Below are positions 16,880 to 26,632 of a stretch of DNA of 64,000 nt, one piece after another; position 1 is the stretch's first letter, and each line of letters begins with the position of its first letter. The notes under the pieces were generated by a model. That model was not told the DNA's origin. It saw only the letters and a list, made by a program, of their open reading frames with translations, and did not search any database. The translations under genes and the position numbers were made by a program. This DNA comes from Mesorhizobium sp. (lineage in GTDB: Bacteria > Pseudomonadota > Alphaproteobacteria > Rhizobiales > Rhizobiaceae): positions 1 to 64,000 of the forward strand of contig SUGL01000011.1 in NCBI GenBank assembly GCA_004963905.1, written 5' to 3'.

Positions 16880-17907
16880 ACGGTTTCCGTCACCTTGCGC
16901 AGGTTACGCGGCGCATCCGGGTCGAGGCCGCGATGGCGCGCGAAGGCCTCGACGAAGCCGTAGAAAGACACGATCAGCGGCAGCGGGTCGGTCAACGGGT
17001 GGCCTGTCGCCACATGCGGCAGCAGCCTGGCGCTCTTTGCCTTGTCGGAAGTCACGAAAGCAGCGGCGCCCTTGGCCGCCACGCTGTCGGCGGCCTCGGC
17101 CACTGAAGGCTCCGAGGCGTCGCGGGCGGCGAGCGCCAGGACCGGGAAGCCCGGTCCGACCAGCGCCAGCGGCCCATGCATGACCTCGGCTGCACTGTAG
17201 GCTTCGGCGTGCATGGCGCAGGTCTCCTTGAACTTCAGCGCCGCCTCGCTGGCGATTGCGAAGGACGGGCCGCGGCCGAGGATGAACAGCGACTGCGGGG
17301 CCTCGAGCGCCGAGGCGAGCGCCATCCAGTCGCAAGCGATGGCCTCTTCGAAATGTTCGGGCAGGCGGGCGAGCGCTGAAAGCAGCGCCTCATCGCCGGT
17401 GCTGTGCGCCATCAGCGCCAGGGCGGCGACGGCGGAATTGACGAAGGTCTTGGTGGCCGCGACACTGCGCTCCGGCCCGGCAAGAATGTCGATGGCGTAA
17501 TCCGAGGCGCGCGCCAAGGGCGAGTCGGCGGTGTTGGTGATGGCGACGGTCAGCGCGCCGCCGGCCCTTGCCGTTTCGGCCATGGCGACGATGTCCGGAC
17601 TCTTGCCCGACTGCGAGATCGCCAGACAAGCCGAGCCGCGCAGCCTCAGCTTCGCGCCATAGATGGAGGCGATCGACGGGCCGACCGAAGCGACGGCAAG
17701 GCCGGCCGTCAGTTCCACGGCATATTTCGTGAACGTGGCCGCATGGTCGGACGAGCCGCGCGCCACGGTGACGACGAAATTCGGATCGCGCTCGCGAAGG
17801 CCGCGGCCGGCCTCGGCCAGCGCCTTGGCCGAGCCATCGAGCAGGCGGGCGGTGGCCGCCGGGATCTCTTCGATCTCGCGCCGCATGTGAGTGGTGGCTG
17901 CGCTCAT
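16876..17907 (-). CDS. SIS-domain glucosamine-6-phosphate deaminase, type II (NagB-II)
   Basis: A 343-residue protein of two SIS domains, resembling the isomerase half of GlmS without the glutaminase domain. Visible blocks are VARGSSDHAA, ISQSGKSPDI, ILGRGPSFAIASEAALKFKETC and AEVMHGPLAL. In the nag context it most likely deaminates and isomerises GlcN-6-P to Fru-6-P, replacing the classical NagB. A related aldose-ketose isomerase role (AgaS type) cannot be excluded from sequence alone. It overlaps its neighbours by 4 nt on both sides. Confidence 0.88.
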   Translation of the reverse strand: MSAATTHMRREIEEIPAATARLLDGSAKALAEAGRGLRERDPNFVVTVARGSSDHAATFTKYAVELTAGLAVASVGPSIASIYGAKLRLRGSACLAISQSGKSPDIVAMAETARAGGALTVAITNTADSPLARASDYAIDILAGPERSVAATKTFVNSAVAALALMAHSTGDEALLSALARLPEHFEEAIACDWMALASALEAPQSLFILGRGPSFAIASEAALKFKETCAMHAEAYSAAEVMHGPLALVGPGFPVLALAARDASEPSVAEAADSVAAKGAAAFVTSDKAKSARLLPHVATGHPLTDPLPLIVSFYGFVEAFARHRGLDPDAPRNLRKVTETV

Positions 17908-18683
17908 GGCCGGATCTCCTCTCCCGGCCCGGTCAGCCGGAGTTCCGCGACGAAGTCATACGCGTCGCCTCGATAGATCGAGCGGGTGAACTCGATCACC
18001 TTGCCGCTCGCCAGATAGGAAATACGTTCGATGTGCAGGCCGGCAACCCCCGGCGGCACTTCGAGCAGGCGCGCGTCGGCGTCGCCGAGATTGGCGGCAG
18101 AGATGCGCTGCACCGCCCTCACCGGGCGGTGGCCGGTCAGTTCCAGCGCCGCGTAGAGCGAGGAGCCGATCGCTTCGGGATCGGGAAGGACGCTGGCCGA
18201 GAGCGCGGCGCGCTCGATCGCCAGCGGCGTGTCGTTGGCGATGCGCAGGCGGGCCACACGCGCCACCAGCTCGTTCGACGACAGACCGAGCACCATCATC
18301 TCGTCCGGAGAGGGCGCATAGAGGCCGCGGTCGAGCCAGGCCGAGCGCACCACCATGCCGCGGCGCGCCATGTCCTCGGTGAAGGAAGTGAGCCTCGACA
18401 GCGACTGCTCGACGCGCTCCATGCGCGGCGCGACGAAGGTGCCGGAGCCGTGGCGCTGGACGAGGATGCCGCCCTTGACCAGATCCTGCACCGCCTTGCG
18501 CACGGTGACGCGCGAGATGTCGGCCTTGCTGGCGATATCGCGCTCGGAGGGCAGCGCGTCGCCAGGGCCGATCAGGCCGCGATTGACCGCTTCCTCGATG
18601 CTCTTCCTCAGCTGCAGGTAGAGCGGCGCGCCGCTCTGCGAGGACTCTTTGAGCATGGCGAAGATCTGGTCGGCGGCGCTCAT
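17904..18683 (-). CDS. GntR-family (HutC/NagR type) amino-sugar regulator
   Basis: The 259-residue regulator has an N-terminal winged helix (LPSERDIASKADISRVTVRKAV, then GILVQRHGSGTFV) and a C-terminal UTRA effector domain. It should repress the divergent nag operons and respond to a phosphorylated amino sugar; the two operators in the nagK-murQ gap fit this. The start at 18683 has GGAGG 8 nt upstream. The first 11 codons are duplicated just upstream by a 47-bp tandem duplication, so the ancestral start was probably at 18730, coupled to the kinase stop codon. Confidence 0.92.
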   Translation of the reverse strand: MSAADQIFAMLKESSQSGAPLYLQLRKSIEEAVNRGLIGPGDALPSERDIASKADISRVTVRKAVQDLVKGGILVQRHGSGTFVAPRMERVEQSLSRLTSFTEDMARRGMVVRSAWLDRGLYAPSPDEMMVLGLSSNELVARVARLRIANDTPLAIERAALSASVLPDPEAIGSSLYAALELTGHRPVRAVQRISAANLGDADARLLEVPPGVAGLHIERISYLASGKVIEFTRSIYRGDAYDFVAELRLTGPGEEIRP

Positions 18684-18732
18684 CGCGACGCCTCCGGGAG
18701 CATGGCGAAGATCTGGTCGGCGGCGCTCATCG
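18651..18732. repeat. 35-bp direct duplication at the regulator start
   Basis: Bases 18651-18685 and 18698-18732 are identical over 35 bp and separated by 12 bp, so a 47-bp unit is duplicated. The copied segment carries the ATG and the first codons of the GntR gene. Confidence 0.97.
18680..18730 (-). CDS. 16-codon upstream ORF created by the duplication
   Basis: From the ATG at 18730 the frame reads MSAADQIFAMLPEASR and stops in an ATGA shared with the real GntR start. Its own ATG overlaps the kinase stop in another ATGA. Its first 11 residues match the regulator's N-terminus. It contains the Shine-Dalgarno sequence of the real start. It may tune regulator translation by reinitiation or be a neutral by-product. 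Confidence 0.45.
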   Translation of the reverse strand: MSAADQIFAMLPEASR

Positions 18733-19608
18733 GCCGTCCCCCGATTTGCCGGCGAAGATGCGCACCGCCATCTGCACCGCGCCGCCAAGCGCGTCGTCGA
18801 GCGGGGCCTTCAGCAGCGCCTGGTAGCGTGCCGACAGGCGCGGCGCATAAAGCGGCGCAAGGCCGCCGAGCAGGCAGAGCGGGGCGTCATCGGCGAGATC
18901 GAGCGCGCCGAGCGAGGCCTCGACATCGGCAACCGCCTTGTCGAGGATAAAGTTGGCGACGAGGTCGCCCTTGGCGGCATGCTCGAAGACTTTGGGCGCG
19001 AAACCGCCGAAGTCGCCGGGCTTGGCATTGGTGGTGAACTCGACCACGTCCTCGGGATTGTTGCGGAACACGGCAAGCATCGCGTCGGTCAAGGGTGAGC
19101 CGGGGCGAATGCCGTCATAGGCAAGCAGCGTCTGCTCGAGCAGATCGCGGCCGATGCGGGCGCCACTGCCCTGGTCGCCGACCTGGAACCCCCAGCCGCC
19201 GATGGCGCGCGACTTGCCCGCTTTACGCGCCATATAGGCGGTGCCGGTGCCGAGGATCGCCATGGCGCCGTCGCCGGAGCCGACAGCGCCTTCGAGCGCG
19301 ATCTCGGCATCGGTCTCGACGCGACTCTTGCTGAAGGGCAGGATCGCTTCCAGCTGCTGCCGGTAGGTGCCGACATTGGCGCCGGCGAGGCCGAGAATGG
19401 CAGGCGTCTCGGGGATCAGCTCCGGATCCTGGCCGGCGGCGAGAAAAGCCTGCCTTGCCGCCTCGACGATGTTGGCGCGCGCGCCGGTGAGGTCGGTGCG
19501 GATATTGGCCGCGCCGCTTTTGGCGCGCCCGACGACGTTGCCGTCGACGGTCGCAAGGGCCGCCCTGCAGCTGGTGCCGCCGCCATCGATGCCAAGCACG
19601 AATTTCAC
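18727..19608 (-). CDS. N-acetylglucosamine kinase, BadF/BadG ATPase family
   Basis: A 293-residue sugar kinase with phosphate-1 loop GIDGGGTSCR, the LGLAGANVG block, phosphate-2 ILGTGTAYM and the GGWGFQVGDQGSGA segment typical of GlcNAc kinases in this family. It supplies GlcNAc-6-P to NagA. GTG at 19608 is chosen because GAGGAG lies 8 nt upstream and the conserved core begins three residues in; an earlier ATG at 19650 would overlap the operator. It is the first gene of the left nag operon. Confidence 0.88.
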   Translation of the reverse strand: MKFVLGIDGGGTSCRAALATVDGNVVGRAKSGAANIRTDLTGARANIVEAARQAFLAAGQDPELIPETPAILGLAGANVGTYRQQLEAILPFSKSRVETDAEIALEGAVGSGDGAMAILGTGTAYMARKAGKSRAIGGWGFQVGDQGSGARIGRDLLEQTLLAYDGIRPGSPLTDAMLAVFRNNPEDVVEFTTNAKPGDFGGFAPKVFEHAAKGDLVANFILDKAVADVEASLGALDLADDAPLCLLGGLAPLYAPRLSARYQALLKAPLDDALGGAVQMAVRIFAGKSGDGR

Positions 19609-19631
19609 GCGATTTTCTCCTCGCGTCGGAT

Positions 19632-19651
19632 AATACCAATAAAATACCAAT
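19632..19651 (-). promoter_or_regulatory. operator L for the nag GntR regulator (candidate)
   Basis: Two AATACCAAT half-sites 11 bp apart (19632-19640 and 19643-19651) lie just upstream of nagK. Read on the minus strand this is TGGTATTTTATTGGTATT, nearly identical to operator R in front of murQ, in opposite orientation. Confidence 0.65.
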
Positions 19652-19766
19652 AGCCAAGCGTTAATTTCGGTTCAAAAAAGATTAAGGCGCATTTTATTGA
19701 AAAAACAGGAAAATTCGCCGGCAAGGCGATTCCAAGTCGCGAAATCCGTTAATGGATGTGGACAAG

Positions 19767-19785
19767 TGGTATTTTTTTGGTATTG
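19767..19785 (+). promoter_or_regulatory. operator R for the nag GntR regulator (candidate)
   Basis: TGGTATTTTTTTGGTATT at 19767-19784 has two TGGTATT half-sites with an 11-bp period. It differs from operator L at one of 18 positions. It lies 24-42 bp upstream of the murQ ATG, overlapping the expected promoter and start of transcription. Confidence 0.65.
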
Positions 19786-19808
19786 TCCCCTCAGTTGGAG
19801 GACGTTGG

Positions 19809-20717
19809 ATGGCCGAGACGCGCACGGAAGCGCTTCATCAGAACGCCGAGGGACTGGATGTCCAGACCCCGGAAGCCATCCTGGCGTTGCTCGCCAACGC
19901 CCAGATCGAGGCTGCAAAGGCCGTTCACGGCGCCATTCCGGCGATCGCCGAGGCCGCAGAATTGATCGCAAGACAACTGAGGGCCGGCGGCAGGCTCGCC
20001 TATGCCGCGGCCGGCAGCTCAGGCCTGATGGCCGTTGCCGACGCGCTGGAGCTGCCCGGCACGTTCGGCATCGCGCGTGACCGCATCGCCATCCTGATCG
20101 CCGGCGGCGACGAGGCGTTCCATACGCTGGCCGGCGGACCGGAAGACGATACCGAGGAAGCCGCCGCAGCCGTGGCGAAGGCCAAAATCGGCAAGGGCGA
20201 TTGTCTGATCGCCGTCTCCGCCAGCGGTTCGACCCCCTATGCCGTCCAGGCTATCGGCGATGCCAAGCGGCGCGGTGCGGCAACGATCGCGATCGCCAAC
20301 AACAAGGGCGCGCCGCTGTTCGGCGAGGCCGACGTCGCCATCCTGCTCGAAACGCCGCCGGAACTGATCGCCGGCTCCACCCGCATGGGCGCCGGCACGG
20401 CGCAGAAGATCGCGCTCAACATGCTATCGACGCTCGCCGCCGTCCATCTCGGCCATGTGCATGACGGCTACATGGTCAACCTCACCGCCGACAACATCAA
20501 GCTGCGCGACCGCGCCATCCGCATGGTCGCCGCCATCAGCGGGCGCAGCCGGGAAGACGCGGCGCGCCTGCTCGAAGAGAGCGGTGGTGTGGTCAAGGCT
20601 GCCATTCTGCTCGCCGCGGGTGCTGCCAACGCCGATGCGGCCGAGAAGATACTGGAAGGAGCCGGCCAGAAGCTCAGGCCGGCGCTTTCCGCGATCGAGG
20701 GGAGCAAGGGGCGCTAG
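19809..20717 (+). CDS. murQ: N-acetylmuramic acid 6-phosphate etherase
   Basis: Cleaves the lactyl ether of MurNAc-6-P to give GlcNAc-6-P and D-lactate, linking cell-wall sugar recycling to the nag genes. The 302-residue SIS-domain protein has AAGSSGLMAVADALELPGTF, ISASGSTPY-like SASGSTPYAV, GSTRMGAGTAQKIALNMLST and the VNLTADNIKLRDRA segment of MurQ. GGAGGA lies 6 nt before the ATG; a longer frame from 19752 would run through the operator. It is the first gene of the right-hand nag operon. Confidence 0.93.
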   Translation: MAETRTEALHQNAEGLDVQTPEAILALLANAQIEAAKAVHGAIPAIAEAAELIARQLRAGGRLAYAAAGSSGLMAVADALELPGTFGIARDRIAILIAGGDEAFHTLAGGPEDDTEEAAAAVAKAKIGKGDCLIAVSASGSTPYAVQAIGDAKRRGAATIAIANNKGAPLFGEADVAILLETPPELIAGSTRMGAGTAQKIALNMLSTLAAVHLGHVHDGYMVNLTADNIKLRDRAIRMVAAISGRSREDAARLLEESGGVVKAAILLAAGAANADAAEKILEGAGQKLRPALSAIEGSKGR

Positions 20718-20769
20718 CCGCTGTTCTCATCAGAACCGAACCTGAAAAAGGTCAACAGGGAGACTGAAC

Positions 20770-22029
20770 ATGACGACCAAACTACTGACGGCCCTTCTCA
20801 TCGGCACGAGCATTCTCGGCACCACCGGGATGGCTCTCGCCGAGGATGTCACGCTCAACATCGAGAGCTGGCGCGGCGACGACCTGACCATCTGGAAGGA
20901 CAAGCTGATCCCGGCCTTCGAAGCCAAGAACCCCGGCATCAAGATGGTGTTCGCGCCGTCGGCGCCGACCGAGTATGACGCCGCGCTCGGCGCCAAGCTC
21001 ACCGCCGGCTCGGCTGGCGACCTGATCACCTGCCGCCCGTTCGACAAGTCGCTCGAGCTGTTCAAGAAGGGCAACCTCGCCGACCTCAGCTCTCTGCCCG
21101 GCATGGAGAACTTCTCGCCCGTCGCCAAGGCGGCCTGGCAGACCGACGATGGCAAGTCGAGCTTCTGCGTGCCGATGGCCTCGGTCATCCACGGCTTCAT
21201 CTACAACAAGGACGCCTTCGAGAAGCTCGGCCTCAAGGTGCCGACCACGGTTGACGAGTTCTACGCCGTGCTCGACAAGATCAAGGCCGACGGCACCTAT
21301 ATTCCGATGGCGATGGGCACCAAGGACCTCTGGGAAGCCGCGACCATGGGCTACCAGAACATCGGCCCGAACTACTGGAAGGGTGAGGAAGGCCGCCAGG
21401 CGCTGATCAAGGGCGAGCAGAAGCTGACCGATCCGCAGTGGGTCGAGCCCTACAAGGAACTGGCCAAGTGGAAGCCCTATCTCGGCGACGGCTTCGAGGC
21501 GCAGACCTATCCGGACAGCCAGAACCTGTTCACGCTCGGCCGCGCCGCCATCTATCCGGCCGGCTCGTGGGAGATCGGCCTGTTCAACACGCAGGCGCAG
21601 TTCAAGATGGGCGCCTTCCCGCCGCCGGTGCAGAAGGCCGGCGACACCTGCTACATCTCCGACCATACCGATATCGGCATGGGCCTGAACGCGGCCTCGA
21701 AGCATCCGGAAGAGGCCAAGAAGTTCCTGGCCTGGGTCGCCTCGCCGGACTTCGCCACCATCTACGCCAACGCGCTGCCGGGCTTCTTCAGCCTGAACAG
21801 CACGCCGGTGAAGATGGAAGACCCGCTGGCGCAGGAATTCGTCTCCTGGCGCGGCAAGTGCAAGTCGACGATCCGCTCGACCTACCAGATCCTGTCGCGC
21901 GGCACGCCGAACCTCGAGAACGAGACCTGGGTCGAATCGGCCAACGTGATCAACGGCACCGATACGCCGGAAGCCGCGGCCAAGAAGCTGCAGGACGGCC
22001 TCGACAGCTGGTACAAGCCGGCGAAATAA
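20770..22029 (+). CDS. sugar ABC transporter substrate-binding protein
   Basis: The 419-residue extracellular solute-binding protein (family 1) has a Sec signal peptide ending ALAED near residue 25. Context (nagA, nagB-II, GlcNAc kinase, murQ, shared operators) points to GlcNAc, its oligomers or a muropeptide sugar as ligand, but the ligand is inferred, not seen. GGGAG lies upstream of the ATG. A strong stem-loop follows the stop codon. Confidence 0.9.
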   Translation: MTTKLLTALLIGTSILGTTGMALAEDVTLNIESWRGDDLTIWKDKLIPAFEAKNPGIKMVFAPSAPTEYDAALGAKLTAGSAGDLITCRPFDKSLELFKKGNLADLSSLPGMENFSPVAKAAWQTDDGKSSFCVPMASVIHGFIYNKDAFEKLGLKVPTTVDEFYAVLDKIKADGTYIPMAMGTKDLWEAATMGYQNIGPNYWKGEEGRQALIKGEQKLTDPQWVEPYKELAKWKPYLGDGFEAQTYPDSQNLFTLGRAAIYPAGSWEIGLFNTQAQFKMGAFPPPVQKAGDTCYISDHTDIGMGLNAASKHPEEAKKFLAWVASPDFATIYANALPGFFSLNSTPVKMEDPLAQEFVSWRGKCKSTIRSTYQILSRGTPNLENETWVESANVINGTDTPEAAAKKLQDGLDSWYKPAK

Positions 22030-22043
22030 TCTTCGTTATCGAA

Positions 22044-22067
22044 CCGGCCGGGCGCATGCCCGGCCGG
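22044..22067 (+). other. stem-loop after the substrate-binding protein gene
   Basis: A perfect 10-bp stem CCGGCCGGGC / GCCCGGCCGG with a 4-nt loop lies 15 nt after the stop codon, without a T-run. Such hairpins often protect the abundant binding-protein mRNA from 3' decay while letting some transcripts continue into the permease genes. The rest of the 224-bp gap shows no gene. Confidence 0.7.
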
Positions 22068-22253
22068 CATTCGGACAGTTCTTAGATAGCGATTGTCGGC
22101 GCCGCCTCTCGGTCCTACCCTCATCTTGCGGGGAAGACGAAGCCGCACTGTCGCTGGCCTTGTCCTTCGCATTATGGGGACATTCGGGCCGTGCATCGAG
22201 GCATCCGCTAAGCAGCATCGACCTGGAACCGAGAGACGGCGGGGACCGAACTC

Positions 22254-23183
22254 ATGGCCGCACAAACACGACCCAAGAAACCGATCCGCTGGCATATCGG
22301 CGTCTTCCTGGCGCCGGCGGTGCTCGTCTACACGGCGATCATGATCCTGCCGCTGTTCGGCACCCTCCAACTTTCATTGTTCCGCAACATCGAGCAGTCC
22401 CAGGTGTTCGTCGGCTTTAGCAATTTCCGCACGCTGTTCGGCGACCCCAACTGGTCGGTGAATTTCTGGAATGCGCTCAGGAACAATGTCTGGTTCTTCA
22501 TCATCCACATGCTGGTGCAGAACCCGATCGGCGTGCTGCTCGCGGCGCTTCTGTCCAGCCCCAGGCTCCGCTTCGCCGCCTTCTACCGCACGGCGATCTT
22601 CGTGCCGACGATCCTGTCCTTCGTCATCGTCGGCTTCGCCTGGAAGCTGATCCTGTCGCCGATCTGGGGCGTGGCGCCGCACCTGCTCGACTTCGTCGGG
22701 CTGAAGAGCCTGTTCACGCCGTGGCTCGGCAAGGAGCAATATGCGCTGACAGCGCTCAGCCTGGTCTCGGTCTGGCAGTTCGTCGGCATCCCGATGATGC
22801 TGATCTATGCCGCGTTGCTGTCGATCCCCGATGAGGTGATCGAGGCCGCCGAATGCGACGGCGTCACCGGCATGGCGCAATTCTGGAAGATCAAGCTGCC
22901 GCTGATCCTACCGTCGATCGGCATCATCTCGATCCTGACCTTCGTCGGCAATTTCAACGCCTTCGACCTGATCTATACCGCGCAAGGCGCGCTGGCCGGG
23001 CCGAACTACTCGACCGACATCCTCGGCACCTTCCTCTACCGCGCCTTCTTCGGCTTCCAGCTACAGGTCGGCGACCCCAACATGGGTGCCGCGATCGCCA
23101 CGATGATGTTCCTGATCATCCTTGCCGGCGTCTGCGTCTACCTGTTCCTCGTCCAGACGCGCCTGCGTCGCTACCAGTTCTGA
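22254..23183 (+). CDS. sugar ABC transporter permease (MalF-like)
   Basis: A 309-residue inner-membrane permease with six or so hydrophobic helices and the EAA-type cytoplasmic loop EAAECDGVTGMAQFWKIKLPLI, which docks the ATPase. It pairs with the next permease. The start has no strong Shine-Dalgarno sequence. Confidence 0.9.
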   Translation: MAAQTRPKKPIRWHIGVFLAPAVLVYTAIMILPLFGTLQLSLFRNIEQSQVFVGFSNFRTLFGDPNWSVNFWNALRNNVWFFIIHMLVQNPIGVLLAALLSSPRLRFAAFYRTAIFVPTILSFVIVGFAWKLILSPIWGVAPHLLDFVGLKSLFTPWLGKEQYALTALSLVSVWQFVGIPMMLIYAALLSIPDEVIEAAECDGVTGMAQFWKIKLPLILPSIGIISILTFVGNFNAFDLIYTAQGALAGPNYSTDILGTFLYRAFFGFQLQVGDPNMGAAIATMMFLIILAGVCVYLFLVQTRLRRYQF

Positions 23184-23190
23184 GGGCGTC

Positions 23191-24030
23191 ATGAGCACAG
23201 CCACCCGCTCCTTACCCCGCGCCATCGGCGCCCATGCCGTGCTTTTGACCTATACGGCGATCGCGCTGTTCCCGGTGATCCTGGTGGTGGTGAATTCGTT
23301 CAAATCCCGCGCCGGCATCTTCGGCGCGCCGCTGACGCCGCCGACGCCGAAGACCTTCGACCTGATAGGCTACACGACGGTGTTCGGCCAGGGTGATTTT
23401 TTCCATTATTTCCAAAACAGCCTAGTCGTCACCGTCGCCTCGCTGTTCTTCGTGCTTCTGTTCGGCGCGATGGCCGGCTTCGCGTTGTCTGAATACCGCT
23501 TCCGCGGCAATACGATGATGGGGCTCTATCTTGCGCTCGGCATCATGATCCCGATCCGCCTCGGCACCGTCGCCATCCTGCAGCTGATGGTGGCGACCGG
23601 GCTGGTCAACACGCTGACGGCGCTGATCCTCGTCTACACCGCGCAAGGCCTGCCGCTCGCCATCTTCATCCTGTCGGAATTCATGAAGCAGGTCTCGGAC
23701 GACCTGAAGAACGCCGGCCGCATCGACGGACTGTCGGAATACACGATCTTCTTCCGGCTGGTGCTGCCGCTGGTGCGCCCGTCCATGGCGACCGTGGCGG
23801 TCTTCACCATGATCCCGATCTGGAACGATCTGTGGTTCCCGCTGATCCTGGCGCCATCGGAACAGACCAAGACGGTGACGCTCGGCGCGCAGCTCTTCCT
23901 CGGCCAGTTCGTCACCAACTGGAACGCGATCCTGGCGGCGCTGTCGCTGGCGATCCTGCCGGTGCTGATCCTCTACGTCATCTTCTCGCGGCAGCTGATC
24001 CGCGGCATCACCTCGGGAGCGGTGAAGTGA
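23191..24030 (+). CDS. sugar ABC transporter permease (MalG-like)
   Basis: This 279-residue permease has an EAA-like loop (KNAGRIDGLSEYTIFFRLVLP) and the usual MalG-type membrane helices. The ATG at 23191 lies 7 nt after the preceding stop. The stop overlaps the GTG of the next gene (GTGA), so the genes are translationally coupled. Confidence 0.9.
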   Translation: MSTATRSLPRAIGAHAVLLTYTAIALFPVILVVVNSFKSRAGIFGAPLTPPTPKTFDLIGYTTVFGQGDFFHYFQNSLVVTVASLFFVLLFGAMAGFALSEYRFRGNTMMGLYLALGIMIPIRLGTVAILQLMVATGLVNTLTALILVYTAQGLPLAIFILSEFMKQVSDDLKNAGRIDGLSEYTIFFRLVLPLVRPSMATVAVFTMIPIWNDLWFPLILAPSEQTKTVTLGAQLFLGQFVTNWNAILAALSLAILPVLILYVIFSRQLIRGITSGAVK

Positions 24031-25088
24031 GTTCAGAAAAACCACTTCGCGTCGTCGTCGCCGGGCTCGGCAACATGGGCCGCAGCCATGCGCTCGCCTA
24101 TCACACCAATCCGGGCTTCGAAATCGCGGCACTCGTCAACCGTTCCGACGTGCCGCTGCCGGACGGGCTCGCCGGTTACGGCATCCGGCGTTCCTTCGAA
24201 GACGCCCTGCGCGACGAGACGCCGGATGTCGCTTCGATCGCCACCTATTCCGACAGCCATGCCGACTATGCGGTGCGGGCGTTCGAAGCGGGTTGCCATG
24301 TCTTCGTCGAGAAGCCGCTGGCGACGACCGTGGCGGACGCAAGGCGCGTCGTCGATGCAGCCAAGGCCAACGGCAGGAAGCTGGTGATCGGCTATATCCT
24401 GCGCCACCATCCGTCCTGGGTGAGGCTGATCGCCGAAGCGCGCAAGCTCGGCGGTCCGTATGTCTTCCGCATGAACCTCAACCAGCAGTCTTCCGGTCAC
24501 ACCTGGGAGACGCACAAACAGCTGATGCGGACGACCTCGCCGATCGTCGACTGCGGCGTGCATTATCTCGACGTGATGCTGCAGATCACCGACGCCAAGC
24601 CGATCGAGGTGCGCGGCATGGGCGTGCGGCTCAGCGATGAAGTGGCGCCCTCGATGTACAATTACGGTCATCTGCAGGTGCTGTTCGAGGACGGCTCGGT
24701 CGGCTGGTACGAGGCCGGCTGGGGGCCGATGATCTCGGAAACCGCTTTCTTCGTGAAGGACGTGATGTCGCCCAAGGGCTGCGTGTCGATCGTGATGAAG
24801 GAGGGCGTGAAGTCCGACGACATCGACACCCATACAAAAACCTCGACCATCCGCCTGCATAGTGCTGCGACCGGTCCGGACGGCAAGTTCGCCAAGCAAG
24901 ACGAGCTGCTGTCGATGGAAGGCGAGCCTGGGCACCAGGAGCTCTGCGACCGCGAGCAGGCCTTCCTGCTCAAGGCCATCCGCGAGGACATCGACCTCAC
25001 CCGCCACATGGACGACGCGGTGAAGTCGCTCGCCGTCTGCCTTGCCGCCGACGAGAGCGTGCGCAGCGGCGCCCCGATCAAACTCTAG
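24027..25088 (+). CDS. Gfo/Idh/MocA family NAD(P)-dependent oxidoreductase
   Basis: A 353-residue protein with an N-terminal Rossmann fold (VVVAGLGNMGRSHALAY) and the EKPLATT motif whose Lys is catalytic in this family. The C-terminal alpha/beta domain carries DCGVHYLDVM. Start codon GTG at 24027 overlaps the permease stop and has GGAGCGG upstream. Being embedded in the transporter operon, it probably modifies the imported sugar, for example by oxidation at C3 as other members do, but the substrate is unknown. Confidence 0.85.
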   Translation: MSSEKPLRVVVAGLGNMGRSHALAYHTNPGFEIAALVNRSDVPLPDGLAGYGIRRSFEDALRDETPDVASIATYSDSHADYAVRAFEAGCHVFVEKPLATTVADARRVVDAAKANGRKLVIGYILRHHPSWVRLIAEARKLGGPYVFRMNLNQQSSGHTWETHKQLMRTTSPIVDCGVHYLDVMLQITDAKPIEVRGMGVRLSDEVAPSMYNYGHLQVLFEDGSVGWYEAGWGPMISETAFFVKDVMSPKGCVSIVMKEGVKSDDIDTHTKTSTIRLHSAATGPDGKFAKQDELLSMEGEPGHQELCDREQAFLLKAIREDIDLTRHMDDAVKSLAVCLAADESVRSGAPIKL

Positions 25089-25103
25089 AACAAGGACGAA
25101 GCC

Positions 25104-26102
<999 letters not shown>

Positions 26103-26116
26103 GTGGCGCGACCTTT

Positions 26117-26291
26117 CCTTCCCCCCTTGGGGGGAAGGTGGCCGCGAAGCGGCCGGATGAGGGGTGTTGGAAGGATCTCTGCGTTGCAGAAGCAGGCGCT
26201 ATCTCAATCTTCAAGGTCGCACTCCGCTGGAGCACCCCTCAACCGTCTCGGCGCTGCGCGCCGATCCACCTTCTCCCACAAGGGGAGAAGG
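26117..26291. repeat. dispersed palindromic repeat, copy 1
   Basis: A 175-bp imperfect inverted repeat: ends CCTTCCCCCC and GGGGAGAAGG, with inner blocks GTGGCCGCGAAGCGGCCGGA and CACTCCGCTGGA. A second copy is at 32820-32991 in the same orientation. It lies after the last transporter gene and fills most of the 308-bp gap before the next gene; the rest of the gap shows nothing else. Confidence 0.9.
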
Positions 26292-26410
26292 TTAAGGTCT
26301 GCACAAAAATTTCATCTTCGATTCACGAGATAGCCGGCAAAGCGTCATTGGCGAGCCATCATTGGCTGCTTATCTGACCGCCATGCGGGAAGGCATCGAG
26401 GAGGCGACGG

Positions 26411-26623
26411 ATGAGCGAGAGCATCAATACCCTGGACGAGCTTTTGAACGACCCGATGATCCAACTCGTGATGGAGCGTGACCGCGTGCGCCCGGCCGAG
26501 ATTCGCATGCTCTTGGAAAAGGCTCGCGACAAGGCCGGAGACGATTCCCGCATCGACCAGCCGGTGCTGCCGCCGGCGCATGTCGTGGCCAGAAGCTGCT
26601 TGAAGCAGTGGCTGTACCGCTAG
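26411..26623 (+). CDS. small conserved hypothetical protein (70 aa)
   Basis: A 70-residue charged, mostly helical protein without signal or membrane segment. GAGGAG sits 7 nt before the ATG and codon usage resembles neighbouring genes, so I take it as real. I do not recognise a function. It converges on the acetyltransferase gene, leaving 9 nt between stop codons. Confidence 0.75.
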   Translation: MSESINTLDELLNDPMIQLVMERDRVRPAEIRMLLEKARDKAGDDSRIDQPVLPPAHVVARSCLKQWLYR

Positions 26624-26632
26624 TTCATCCCA

